From Dyadobacter koreensis (GTDB lineage Bacteria > Bacteroidota > Bacteroidia > Cytophagales > Spirosomataceae): a stretch of DNA of 64,000 nucleotides. Below are positions 27,292 to 35,900 of the stretch, one piece after another. The notes below the pieces were generated by a model. It was given only the letters and a program-made list of their open reading frames with translations, ran no database searches and was not told the origin of the DNA. The stretch's first letter is position 1. Each line of letters starts with the position of its first letter. The translations under genes and the position numbers were made by a program. Location of the stretch: assembly GCF_900108855.1 (NCBI RefSeq), contig NZ_FNXY01000010.1, positions 1 through 64,000 on the forward strand, given 5' to 3'.

Positions 27292-27322
27292 CAAAAATAT
27301 ATCTTGTGTCAAATTTTATCAA
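27292..27322 (-). promoter_or_regulatory. Promoter of the repeat-protein gene
   Basis: On the minus strand TTG (27322-27320), 20-bp spacer, TATTTTTG (27299-27292): exact Bacteroidota consensus, giving a ~35-nt leader. Confidence 0.6.
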
Positions 27323-27401
27323 CGTAAAGTTACTTTTCATCTGAATTATGATGAGAAACCTGGCCAGGCAAAAAATTTCTCCGCCCAGCCGGGTCTCACA
27401 A

Positions 27402-27830
27402 TTAACTAAGTTGCTGCGGATAATTAATCATCCACCCAATGCCAAATTTATCCTGGAAACTACCAAAATAATCACCCCAGAATGTATCTTCCATAGCCAT
27501 TTCAATAGTACCATCAACAGACAATCCTGAAAACAGACGATCAGCTTCTTCTCTGCTATCTGTAAAAACAGAAATATAGGAATGGTTTCCAACATTTAAT
27601 GAATGCCCCATAGAAGGCACAATATCAGATGCCATTAAAACATCGTCTTTTCCAATTGGAAGCGAAATGTGCATAATTCTGCCTTTTTCATCTTCGGAAA
27701 GCTGCTCGGCACCGGGCATATCCGACATCCGGTTTACCAATAAAAACTCTCCGCCGAAAACGGACTTGTAAAAGTTGAATGCTTCCTCCGATTTTCCATC
27801 GAAGTTCAGGTAAGTGTTTATCTTGGGCAT
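27402..27830 (-). CDS. VOC family (PhnB-like) protein
   Basis: 142 residues in the vicinal-oxygen-chelate fold, PhnB/glyoxalase-like subgroup: N-terminal INTYLNFDGKSEEAFNFYKSVFGGE, the IMHISLPIG strand, and C-terminal FWGDYFGSFQDKFGIGWMIN. The exact activity of such small PhnB-like proteins is mostly unknown (dioxygenase, isomerase or bleomycin-resistance-like binding). It stands alone, 130 bp downstream of the GlxA-type regulator on the same strand, which might control it. Confidence 0.88.
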   Translation of the reverse strand: MPKINTYLNFDGKSEEAFNFYKSVFGGEFLLVNRMSDMPGAEQLSEDEKGRIMHISLPIGKDDVLMASDIVPSMGHSLNVGNHSYISVFTDSREEADRLFSGLSVDGTIEMAMEDTFWGDYFGSFQDKFGIGWMINYPQQLS

Positions 27831-27959
27831 GACGAAAAAAATTAAGTTGGCTTTATTTGTTTGAAATTGATGACCAAAATTAGAATTTACGTTTCCTTTG
27901 GATATGCCTCAAAACGGACAACATCAGGGGGGAGTCGGGACAAAATAAACACTTGAATA

Positions 27960-28940
27960 TTAAAACGGCGTACCGGCTCCGTTATATTTTGACCGGTAAT
28001 CTACCGGCGACAGTCCGGTTATTTTCCGAAAAACTTCCCTGAACGCTTTATCATCCGAATAACCAACCTCATTCATTACTTCGTATATACTTTTTCGGCC
28101 TTTTTCCAGAGTCTTTTTCGCGACCTCTATTTTAACACGTTGTAAATATTCGACCGGTGTGTTGCCGGTTGCCCTGATAAATCGCCGGTCAAAATTTCTA
28201 CGGCTGACCGCCAGTTTTGAGGCAAGTTCTTCAAAGGAAAATTTTCCATTTAAATTCCCTTCGATATAAGTTTGAGCCTTTTCAATCAATTCGTCGCCAT
28301 GATTTTTTTGTGCCTGGAAAATATGAAAAGGTGATTGGGACGTCCGGTCAATATCAATTTGAAAAACTTTGGAACAAAAAACAGCCGTTTGCCTGTCAAA
28401 GTATTTTTCGACCAGAAAAAGCATCAGATTTAAAAAAGAGTATGCACCTCCATTTGTGTATATACCTGGTTCGGCCGTGATGAGCTTATCAGGCTGAAGA
28501 TTTACATTGGGAAAGAGACGCTTGAAATCTGCTGCTGCGTTCCAGTGTGTTGAACAGTTTTTTCCATTCAGAAGGCCCGTTGCGGCCAGTAAAAATGCAC
28601 CGGTGCAGATACTTGCTATTTCGCTGCCACTTTTATACCGATCCCGAATCCAGTCAATAAGTATTTTGTTTTTTCTAATGACAAGATCATATTCATGAGA
28701 AACCGACGGAATAATCACAAGATCGGTTTTTTCAATGTCCACAATGTTAATTGGGTAAATCGTAAAGAATCCTGAATCCAGGCTTAATTCCGGAACAAAA
28801 CCTGCGATACGAACGTCTATCAGCGGTTTATTACCAATCTTTTGCCAATAATCATTGGCACGTACTAAAATTTGAAACGAACCTGCAATACTACTCAGAT
28901 TTGCATATCCCTCCGGGATGACAATAGTTACATGTTTCAT
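27960..28940 (-). CDS. GlxA family regulator (DJ-1/PfpI domain plus AraC domain)
   Basis: 326 residues from the preferred ATG at 28940 (MKHVTIVIPEG); the frame continues upstream only to a TTG. The N-terminal DJ-1/PfpI-like domain (~1-185) has the nucleophile elbow ASICTGAFLLAATGLL and the CSTHW motif; the C-terminal AraC double HTH (~215-320) has RRNFDRRFIRATGNTP and YSDDKAFREVFRKITGLSP. Family members (FtrA/GlxA) sense metabolites and activate nearby genes. It is divergent from the SRPBCC gene with 138 bp between starts. Confidence 0.88.
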   Translation of the reverse strand: MKHVTIVIPEGYANLSSIAGSFQILVRANDYWQKIGNKPLIDVRIAGFVPELSLDSGFFTIYPINIVDIEKTDLVIIPSVSHEYDLVIRKNKILIDWIRDRYKSGSEIASICTGAFLLAATGLLNGKNCSTHWNAAADFKRLFPNVNLQPDKLITAEPGIYTNGGAYSFLNLMLFLVEKYFDRQTAVFCSKVFQIDIDRTSQSPFHIFQAQKNHGDELIEKAQTYIEGNLNGKFSFEELASKLAVSRRNFDRRFIRATGNTPVEYLQRVKIEVAKKTLEKGRKSIYEVMNEVGYSDDKAFREVFRKITGLSPVDYRSKYNGAGTPF

Positions 28941-29078
28941 ATGAATTTCAGAAAGAGAAAGATAAAGATAGGATGGAATTTTGGCCAAATCAACCCATCA
29001 CGAAGTCCATTTTGCCCCCTGATTATCTGTTGTTTAGGCCATAAATTTGAGCTATAACTTTTTAAAACAGAAAAATAT

Positions 29079-29576
29079 ATGATAACATCAGATTTCACCA
29101 CGACCATTGTTGTAGACCAGTCTCCGAAGGAAGCTTTCAAAGCAATCGTTAATCCAGAGGCATGGTGGTCAGAAGAGATTACAGGTGGTACTTCCGAATT
29201 GGGAGATGAATTTTCTTATCATTATGAAGATGTGCACAGTTGCCGCATGAAGTTATCGGAGGTTGCAGCCGATAAAAAAGTGGTCTGGGATGTTTTAGAA
29301 AACTATTTCAAATTCACAAAAGATCAGAGCGAATGGCTAGATACCCAAGTGATTTTTGAAATATCTGAAAGAGAGACTAAGACGGAAATTAAGTTTACGC
29401 ATAAAGGGCTTGTTCCGGAGCACGAATGTTATGACATCTGCAAGAATGCATGGACGCAATATATTCAGGAAAGCTTGTTTAATCTGATCACAAGGGGAAA
29501 AGGCCAGCCTAATGGAAAAGAAAAGCCAACAACGCCTGACGAAGAAAGATTAGGTGCTGTTCCGAATAACATTTAG
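29079..29576 (+). CDS. SRPBCC/AHSA1-like domain protein
   Basis: 165 residues with the START-like helix-grip fold (Activator of Hsp90 ATPase homologue 1 type): N-terminal strand FTTTIVVDQSPKEAFKAI, the NPEAWWSEEI motif, and the C-terminal long helix around YDICKNAWTQYIQESLFNLI. Such proteins bind hydrophobic ligands; function here is unknown. It is followed by an exceptionally long palindrome that lies between it and the convergent XRE gene. Confidence 0.85.
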   Translation: MITSDFTTTIVVDQSPKEAFKAIVNPEAWWSEEITGGTSELGDEFSYHYEDVHSCRMKLSEVAADKKVVWDVLENYFKFTKDQSEWLDTQVIFEISERETKTEIKFTHKGLVPEHECYDICKNAWTQYIQESLFNLITRGKGQPNGKEKPTTPDEERLGAVPNNI

Positions 29577-29606
29577 TCCGTAGCGAGCCTGGTTCGTCTG
29601 CTAATT

Positions 29607-29693
29607 ATCTTAAAACATACGGCAAAATACTGGCAGGATAGTTGGAAACATCCGACTATCCTGCCAGTATTTTGCCGTATCTTATTTTAAGAT
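29607..29693. repeat. Very long near-perfect palindrome (30-bp stem plus 9-bp outer stem)
   Basis: Bases 29617-29646 pair with 29651-29680 over 30 positions with a single G-U and a 4-nt loop (AACA). Outside an asymmetric bulge, ATCTTAAAA (29607-29615) pairs with TTTTAAGAT (29685-29693). It separates convergent genes and may act as a bidirectional terminator, but the arm length greatly exceeds a normal terminator and could mark a miniature mobile element. Confidence 0.8.
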
Positions 29694-29759
29694 TTCGTTG
29701 ATGAAGTGGTTGCCTGGAAAACTGCACTTTGACAGAATTTTCCTGTGATTTTATGAGAT

Positions 29760-30068
29760 TTATACGAGGCTGCTCATTTTCGAGTCAGTCTGGATAACTT
29801 TCAACAGTAGTTCCTGAGTATTCAAACTTATTAGATCGATCATGGATATACAGTAGATGTTCGCAAGTTTACTCAGGCAACTCAGTGAAAGGTCAGTCCT
29901 TCCTGATTCCTTTTTGCTATATGCAGCTTGGCTTATTCCGATTTGAAAAGCAACAAACTCCTGGGAGTATCCATATATCTCACGTAACTTACGAACTTTA
30001 AGCCCCATCAGGTTCATTGTAAAAGGGCTTGATGTATTATTTGCGGTAGCTGAGTTCATAGTGTTCAT
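29760..30068 (-). CDS. XRE family helix-turn-helix protein
   Basis: 102 residues: a disordered N-terminal ~22 residues rich in N, S and T, then a classic Cro/C1-type HTH (~25-80): LKVRKLREIYGYSQEFVAF, IGISQAAYSKKESGRTDLS and LSKLANIYCISMIDLI. It has no adjacent toxin gene, so it appears to be a stand-alone DNA-binding regulator. It is divergent from the LytTR response regulator (120 bp between starts) and could regulate it. Confidence 0.85.
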   Translation of the reverse strand: MNTMNSATANNTSSPFTMNLMGLKVRKLREIYGYSQEFVAFQIGISQAAYSKKESGRTDLSLSCLSKLANIYCISMIDLISLNTQELLLKVIQTDSKMSSLV

Positions 30069-30188
30069 AGCTGATCGTATTTAATGTAGCTTCTGAGTTA
30101 TGATTCAAAGAAAGGTAGTGTCGATGCCTTTTTATAACTATTTCGACTGATTTATAACGGTTTTCGATCAATAGCCATAAAAATATAG

Positions 30189-30986
30189 ATGAATACACCA
30201 AATCAAGCGATGAATAAAACAGTACATTGCTTTATCATTGATGACGAGCCGGATGCAAGAGAGCTTCTTAAAAAATTTATTTCCCGTGTACCTTATCTGG
30301 AACTGGCAGGAGAATTTGGCAATGCGGTGGACGCCCTGTTTCAGGTGCAGATTAGTAAGCCCGACCTTATTTTTCTCGACGTTGAAATGCCTGAAATGAC
30401 AGGATTCGAGTTCATTCGGGCTATTCAGGGACACAATCCAAAGATTATTATGATTACTGCATATCAGGAATATGCAATGGCGGGCTTTGAACATAACGTA
30501 ACGGATTACCTTCTGAAGCCTGCGTCCTTTGAACGATTCATTCGGGCTGTAAACAAAGTGACGGACTTATTACCAGCCTTTTCAAACGCGATTTTATCGT
30601 CGAAATCCTCCGCTGCCGAGAACCTGGAAGCTGAAAGAGTTTTGAACCAACAGAAAAAAGAGACAAATTCGGGAAAAGATTTTTTGCTTATTAAAGAAGA
30701 CAAGAAATTAGTAAGAGTGATTGCTGATGAAATTGTGCTGGTGGAAGCAATGAAAGATTATATAAAGATTCATTTGCCTCAGCGAACAATTGTCACGCAT
30801 AACACCATGTCGAAAATGGAAAGTATGCTGCCCGAAGGAAATTTTTTAAGAATTAACCGGTCATTTATCGTTCGAATTAATGCAATCAGAGAAATTGATG
30901 GTAATCAGATTGTAACTACGGACGGAAAAAAGGTAGATATCGGCGTAACGTACAGGGAAACTGTCATGGAAACTTTGAAAAAATAA
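30189..30986 (+). CDS. LytTR-family response regulator
   Basis: 265 residues: receiver domain (~10-125) with the acidic pair IIDDEPDA, phospho-acceptor D64 (LIFLDVEMPE), and the lysine in YLLKPAS; linker rich in charged residues (~130-165); C-terminal LytTR DNA-binding domain (~165-265) with FLRINRSFIVRINAI. A second ATG (residue 8, MNKTVHC) is an equally good start. It forms a two-component pair with the kinase encoded 17 bp downstream and lies immediately upstream of the LanB locus on the same strand, making it the obvious candidate regulator of the RiPP genes. Confidence 0.9.
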   Translation: MNTPNQAMNKTVHCFIIDDEPDARELLKKFISRVPYLELAGEFGNAVDALFQVQISKPDLIFLDVEMPEMTGFEFIRAIQGHNPKIIMITAYQEYAMAGFEHNVTDYLLKPASFERFIRAVNKVTDLLPAFSNAILSSKSSAAENLEAERVLNQQKKETNSGKDFLLIKEDKKLVRVIADEIVLVEAMKDYIKIHLPQRTIVTHNTMSKMESMLPEGNFLRINRSFIVRINAIREIDGNQIVTTDGKKVDIGVTYRETVMETLKK

Positions 30987-31003
30987 GACAACGCTGATCC
31001 CAG

Positions 31004-32161
31004 ATGCTGAAGATGGCCCCTTTAAGGAGTTTTGCATTTACGAAGAAGTTTTTTTTCAGGATTATTCTGCATGCTTTATTAATAATCTTTACGTGGATTA
31101 TCGGAAAATACCTTGCAGTAGGACCATTGACCAAAGATAATAGCTTTGTCACAAACGCTCTTTGTATTCTTTTCTTTGCACAAACTATCGCTATATATTA
31201 CTTTCTCAGCGCTTTCGTATTTCCCAGATTCCTGTATAAAAAAAAGATCATTCCATTTTTATTTTGGCTCCTGGTCAGCTTTCTAATCATTTACTGGACA
31301 AATTATGCTTCGATAATTGAGCTTTATCCTTATAGCAACAAGTTTGATCTGGTCAATAAAACTCAGGAAACCTGGGTGAAAAATGTGTATGGTTATATAA
31401 ATAATAATGGCTGGTTCGGGTGTTTCACAGACCAGAAGATAGCTTTTTGGAATTATAGTTTCAGTTTCGGGATAGTAACGTTCTATTTATGCGTAAAAGC
31501 TTTTGCTGATATTTTATTCATCCAGACAAAAAACCTGATTCTTGAGCGCGACAATCTGGCCCTTGAACTGGATTTCCTGAAGTCGCAGATCAATCCTCAT
31601 TTTCTTTTTAATACACTAAACAGTATATATACCAGAACAGTGGATATTGACGAGCAGGCTTCGGATCTGGTATTGAAGCTATCTGACCTGATGCGTTACA
31701 GTTTGTATGGTGTAAATGAGGAAAAAGTACCGCTGACGGAAGAATTAGAATATATCAGGAACTACCTGGAATTGGAAAAATATCGGCATCCAAATAACCT
31801 CGTCGATATTTCCTTTGCCATGGACGGCGAAGCCTCCGGGTTGAAAATTGCTCCGCTTTTACTCATCTCATTCGTTGAGAATGCTTTCAAGCATGGAGTT
31901 AATTTAAGTAGAAAATCTTCCTACGTCTATGTATCTGCGGTTATCGAAGAAGACGTTTTATATTTTACAGTTCAGAATAGTTTGCCTGACCGCGTTAAAA
32001 GTTTTACGGTCGGGGCAGCAGTTAAAAAATCCGGTGGGATTGGTCTCGTCAATACCCGCAAACGCTTAAATCTACTCTATTCAGATAGACATGACCTGAA
32101 TGTTCGTCATACGGATGACGAGTATGAAGTTATGATCGGGATCAGACTTGATAAAGCCTGA
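31004..32161 (+). CDS. LytS/YehU-type membrane sensor histidine kinase
   Basis: 385 residues. About four transmembrane segments in residues ~10-170, then a coiled linker and the His_kinase domain with phospho-acceptor H199 in INPHFLFNTLNSIY, LMRYSLYG, and an HATPase_c-like end (VENAFKHG, GGIGLVNTRKRL). Such kinases lack large periplasmic sensors and are typical partners of LytTR regulators. It starts 17 bp after the response regulator; the next gene, the small peptide, lies 176 bp downstream. Confidence 0.92.
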   Translation: MLKMAPLRSFAFTKKFFFRIILHALLIIFTWIIGKYLAVGPLTKDNSFVTNALCILFFAQTIAIYYFLSAFVFPRFLYKKKIIPFLFWLLVSFLIIYWTNYASIIELYPYSNKFDLVNKTQETWVKNVYGYINNNGWFGCFTDQKIAFWNYSFSFGIVTFYLCVKAFADILFIQTKNLILERDNLALELDFLKSQINPHFLFNTLNSIYTRTVDIDEQASDLVLKLSDLMRYSLYGVNEEKVPLTEELEYIRNYLELEKYRHPNNLVDISFAMDGEASGLKIAPLLLISFVENAFKHGVNLSRKSSYVYVSAVIEEDVLYFTVQNSLPDRVKSFTVGAAVKKSGGIGLVNTRKRLNLLYSDRHDLNVRHTDDEYEVMIGIRLDKA

Positions 32162-32240
32162 ATTTCCGGTTATCGATGAATCAACAATCCCAATTTCTTC
32201 CTGATTGGTCGAAAAACGTATACCCATAGGTCTAAATAAA

Positions 32241-32271
32241 TTGAAATCGAGCACTGCGTCTGATACATTCG
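32241..32271 (+). promoter_or_regulatory. Candidate promoter of the peptide-LanB locus
   Basis: TTG (32241-32243), 20-bp spacer, TACATTCG (32264-32271), one mismatch from TAnnTTTG; predicted start ~32276, about 60 nt before the small peptide ATG. Confidence 0.35.
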
Positions 32272-32337
32272 TTTCACCAATCAGCAGAAATGGTTCCGTT
32301 GATTATGTTCATTTTAACCATTCAACCCATAGAAACG

Positions 32338-32475
32338 ATGCAAACGAAATCAGCTACTCCCGTTATTACTTCATCTCGTCTTGTTCTGAAAAAAGAAAGA
32401 CTTGTAAATTTAACTGCTGCGAACAACGGTAAAAAACAACCTGATATTACCACAATGAGTTCTTTCTTATACTAA
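32338..32475 (+). CDS. Candidate RiPP precursor peptide, cysteine-free, with lanthipeptide-type leader
   Basis: 45 residues from ATG 32338 (an in-frame ATG 16 codons upstream adds a hydrophobic stretch unlike a leader). Residues 14-25 read RLVLKKERLVNL, resembling the [KR]LxLxKExIxxL leader motif of Bacteroidota class I lanthipeptide precursors (pinensin-like, lant_leader_L1a type). After an N-N-G-K-K stretch (29-33) the presumed core is QPDITTMSSFLY (34-45), with T38, T39, S41 and S42 as possible dehydration sites and no cysteine, so thioether rings could not form. It lies 468 bp ahead of the lanB-like gene with a degenerate receiver gene between. The call rests on motif plus context; no similarity search was possible. 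Confidence 0.6.
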   Translation: MQTKSATPVITSSRLVLKKERLVNLTAANNGKKQPDITTMSSFLY

Positions 32476-32502
32476 ATAACGGGATAGCTTTCTCACTATT
32501 AT

Positions 32503-32868
32503 ATGTATCGCTGTATCCTGATTAACCGATGGTGGCTAGCTGACAGCCTTTTAGAAAAATACATTCGCCGGACGTATTGCCTCGACCTCGTATGGTCGGG
32601 AGCATATTCAGAGGAAGCACTGCAAATGCTTAAATCGGATGAGTATGACCTGGTCTTTGCCAGTCTGCCGTCTCCCGATCGCATTGTTACAGAAGATATG
32701 TTATTTGAATTTCGAAGACAACAATCATTAGTGATCACTGCTTCATACCCCGAGTATGTTTTTACAGGTTATGATTTAAATCCTATATGTTTTTTAAAAG
32801 AACCTTTTCCAATGGCCAACTTTCAGTCGGCCATTGGAAAATTTCAAAACCTGGTATCCTGCAGTTAG
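32503..32868 (+). CDS. Degenerate receiver-domain protein (pseudo-receiver)
   Basis: 121 residues that align along their length with the receiver of the LytTR regulator encoded 2 kb upstream: DLVFASLPSPD against DLIFLDVEMPE, ITASYPEYVFTGYDLN against ITAYQEYAMAGFEHN, and FLKEPF against LLKPAS. The phospho-acceptor Asp is replaced by S54 and the N-terminal acidic pair by N-R (LINRWW), while the lysine (K99) remains. There is no output domain. It cannot be phosphorylated in the usual way and may bind a partner such as the kinase or the upstream regulator. It starts 27 bp after the candidate peptide and ends 75 bp before lanB. Confidence 0.7.
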   Translation: MYRCILINRWWLADSLLEKYIRRTYCLDLVWSGAYSEEALQMLKSDEYDLVFASLPSPDRIVTEDMLFEFRRQQSLVITASYPEYVFTGYDLNPICFLKEPFPMANFQSAIGKFQNLVSCS

Positions 32869-32943
32869 CGTCGTTTAAAGTATAACTAGACTTACTAATT
32901 ACAAGATATATCTGTTACTTAGAGGCGATAAACTTCATACGTT

Positions 32944-35900
32944 ATGATTCGCCACTTTGACTTCTTTTTACTGCGACGCCCTGCGTTGTCTGTAAATCAA
33001 CTCTACGAATTCCATCAACAGCTCTGTAATCAGACACCGGAGACATTATTAAAAAATTATTATCAAAATCCTCTGGCGCAAGAATCTATTTTTGTTGCCT
33101 CGTCTGCTTTGTATGAGCGATTTCAAATCTGGCTTAATGGCGGCGAAATCTCTGAGAATAACAAAATTTTGAATACTTTATACAAGTATCTGGTCAGATC
33201 CGGCACGCGTAGCACACCGTATGGATTATTCTCAGGATGTGTATTCGGGACAATCAGTTCGAGTACAAAATTTAAAATCTCCGATTCAAATCAGATTTCA
33301 AGAAATTCTCGGATCGATTTTGAATGTCTGATTGCTATCAAAGAGTGGATTATCCAACAGCCCACTATCCAATCTCAACTTAAACTTTTCCCCAATTCCT
33401 CATTGTACACGGTTGGACAGAATTATCGCTACGTTGAAGAACATCGTCAGGATTTACAACGAACCTATTTTATCAGCTCAATCGAGGGAAATGAATATTT
33501 AGATAACATCTTCGAGGCTGCACAAGATGGTGCTACAATCGGAGAACTGGTAGAATTATTGGTTTCAGGGGAAATTGAGCATGCCGAAGCGACAATCTTT
33601 ATTGAGGAACTCATTATCAATAAAATCCTGATTTTTGATTTAGAAACGGTCATCACAGGTCCGGGATTTCTGGATGTTCTTATTTCTAAACTAAGTTCTC
33701 TTCAAAATACAGATTTTCTTACCAAGCAACTACGAGGCTTTAAAATTGCGCTAACCCGGCAGGACGAACGTGTTGTTATGTACCAGCAACTTCGTCAGGA
33801 TATAGATTCTTTGATTTCAGTGCCGGTAAAGCAGGATTTTATTCAGGTGGATACTTTTTATTCTTATTCTGACTGTACTATAAAGACAGAGGTAATCCAC
33901 CAAATTCAACGCTCGCTTGCCAAACTGATGGTTCTGAATCAGCCGTTTATTAATAAGGATTTGCTGCAATTTAAGCAAAAGTTCATGAATCGGTATGAAG
34001 ATCAGGAAGTTTTACTCGTAAAAGCGCTTGATCAGGAAACAGGGGTTGGGTATGGCTTAACGTCTTCGTTTGGAGCTGGATATACACCGATGATTGATAA
34101 CTTGATTTTTCCATCCGCAGAAGATTCTCAAACAGCAGGCGCCGCTGGCTGGTGGCAGAAATTCATTCTCGAAAAATATACCGAAGTACTTCGGGAAGGC
34201 TCCGCAACTATTGAGCTTACCGACGAAGATCTCGACAATATTGCAAGACATAAAACAGCTGACATTCCGGACGTTCCTAATTTTTATGCGTTTGGTAATA
34301 TCCTTTCCAACTCGGGCGAAGCTATGGATCAAGGACACTTTACATTCAACTTAGGAGTTTGTAACGGGCCGTCAGCGGTTAATATAATCAGTCGTTTTTA
34401 CGAAGGAAGTCAGGAATTACTTGATCATTTGCGGGTATGCGTCAAACAGGAAGAAGAGCAAAATCCGGATGTGATTTTCGCTGAAATTATTTACTGTCCG
34501 GATTCCCGCGCCGGCAATATCATGGCCCGGCCATCATTGTATCAATATGAAATCCCGTATATGGGAAAAGCCTCGGTGGCGAAGGAATTTCAGATTCCGG
34601 TTCAGGATCTGATGATTTCGGTCCGTGCAGGTGCTGTAATGTTAAGATCCAGAAGGCTGAATAAAAGGATTATTCCCAGATTATCCAACGCGCATAATTA
34701 CAAAACCGGTTTGCCGATTTATCGTTTTTTATGCGATTTACAACATCAGGATGCTCATTTAAATTTGAAATTTGATTGGGACTTTCTGGCGGATCAGAAG
34801 TTTCTTCCCCAGGTCAAATATCAAAATATTATCTTACAGCGAGCTGCCTGGATTTTAGAAGCAAGTGAATTTAAAGGAGCATTATTGAACGATGTATTAA
34901 AAAAGTTACAGAAGCGGGGCATACCGGAAAAATTTGTAATTGTCTCGGGGGATAATGAATTATTTGTTGACAGCAATATTTCTTACTCGTTACAATTACT
35001 TATTCAGGCATTTCATAAGGAACAAACCGTTTTGGTTAAAGAGTTTTTATTGACGCCAGAAAATTGTTTTCTTCAACATGAAGGTCAAAAATACGCCAGT
35101 GAGGTGGTTATTCCGTTTTGGAATGATCATGCTGCGCCAATTAAAGGTTTCTCACTCGAAAATGAAAATGACCTGGAAAGACGATTCTCTATTGGGAGCG
35201 AATGGTTATATCTTAAAATTTATGCTGGCGAGAAAACTTGTGATACCATGCTGATCAATGATTTTTATCCGTTAGTCAGGCAATTGCTGGAGGACAAAGT
35301 CATTGAAAAGTTTTTCTTTATTCGTTACGCGGATCCTGAGTCCCATTTGAGGCTGCGATTTTACAGTAAGAAGCAGGATTTTTATCAGGAAGTTATCAAA
35401 GCTATTCAGGATATACTACAAAGAAATAAAGAAGAAGACATTGTTTATAAAATTCAGGCAGACACCTACAACCGGGAATTGGAACGGTATGGAAATGAAT
35501 ATATAGGATTATGTGAAACCTTATTTCATAACGATAGTATGTCTATTTTAGAATTTTTATGGCGTTCGGATAATGGTTATGATGAAAACAATCGATTTAT
35601 TTTCGCTGTCAGGCAGATAAATAATCTATTGTCCAATGCTGATTTTTCTTATACTGTTCGATATGAAATTCTGGATAAACTGAAGGAAAATTTTTTCCTT
35701 GAATTTAATGGAGATAGCGGCTTACGAAAGCAGTTGGGCGAAAAATACAGAGAATTCAGGCCAATGATGGAGCTGGTGTTAAAAGCTGAGCAGGGCGCTG
35801 CAAATATTGAAAACCGTTACCTGAAAGAACTTGTCGAAAACATTCAGGATAGGACGCAGCTGCTGGCGATATTTGCAAGCCTTATTCATATGACGATAAA

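Noticed and set aside
32205-32432. A 75-codon frame overlapping the candidate RiPP peptide, containing Ser and Cys and so a possible alternative precursor
   Set aside because: It lacks any leader-like motif; the other frame carries the LxLxKExxxxL-type leader and ends with a short Ser/Thr core. Kept as second choice only.
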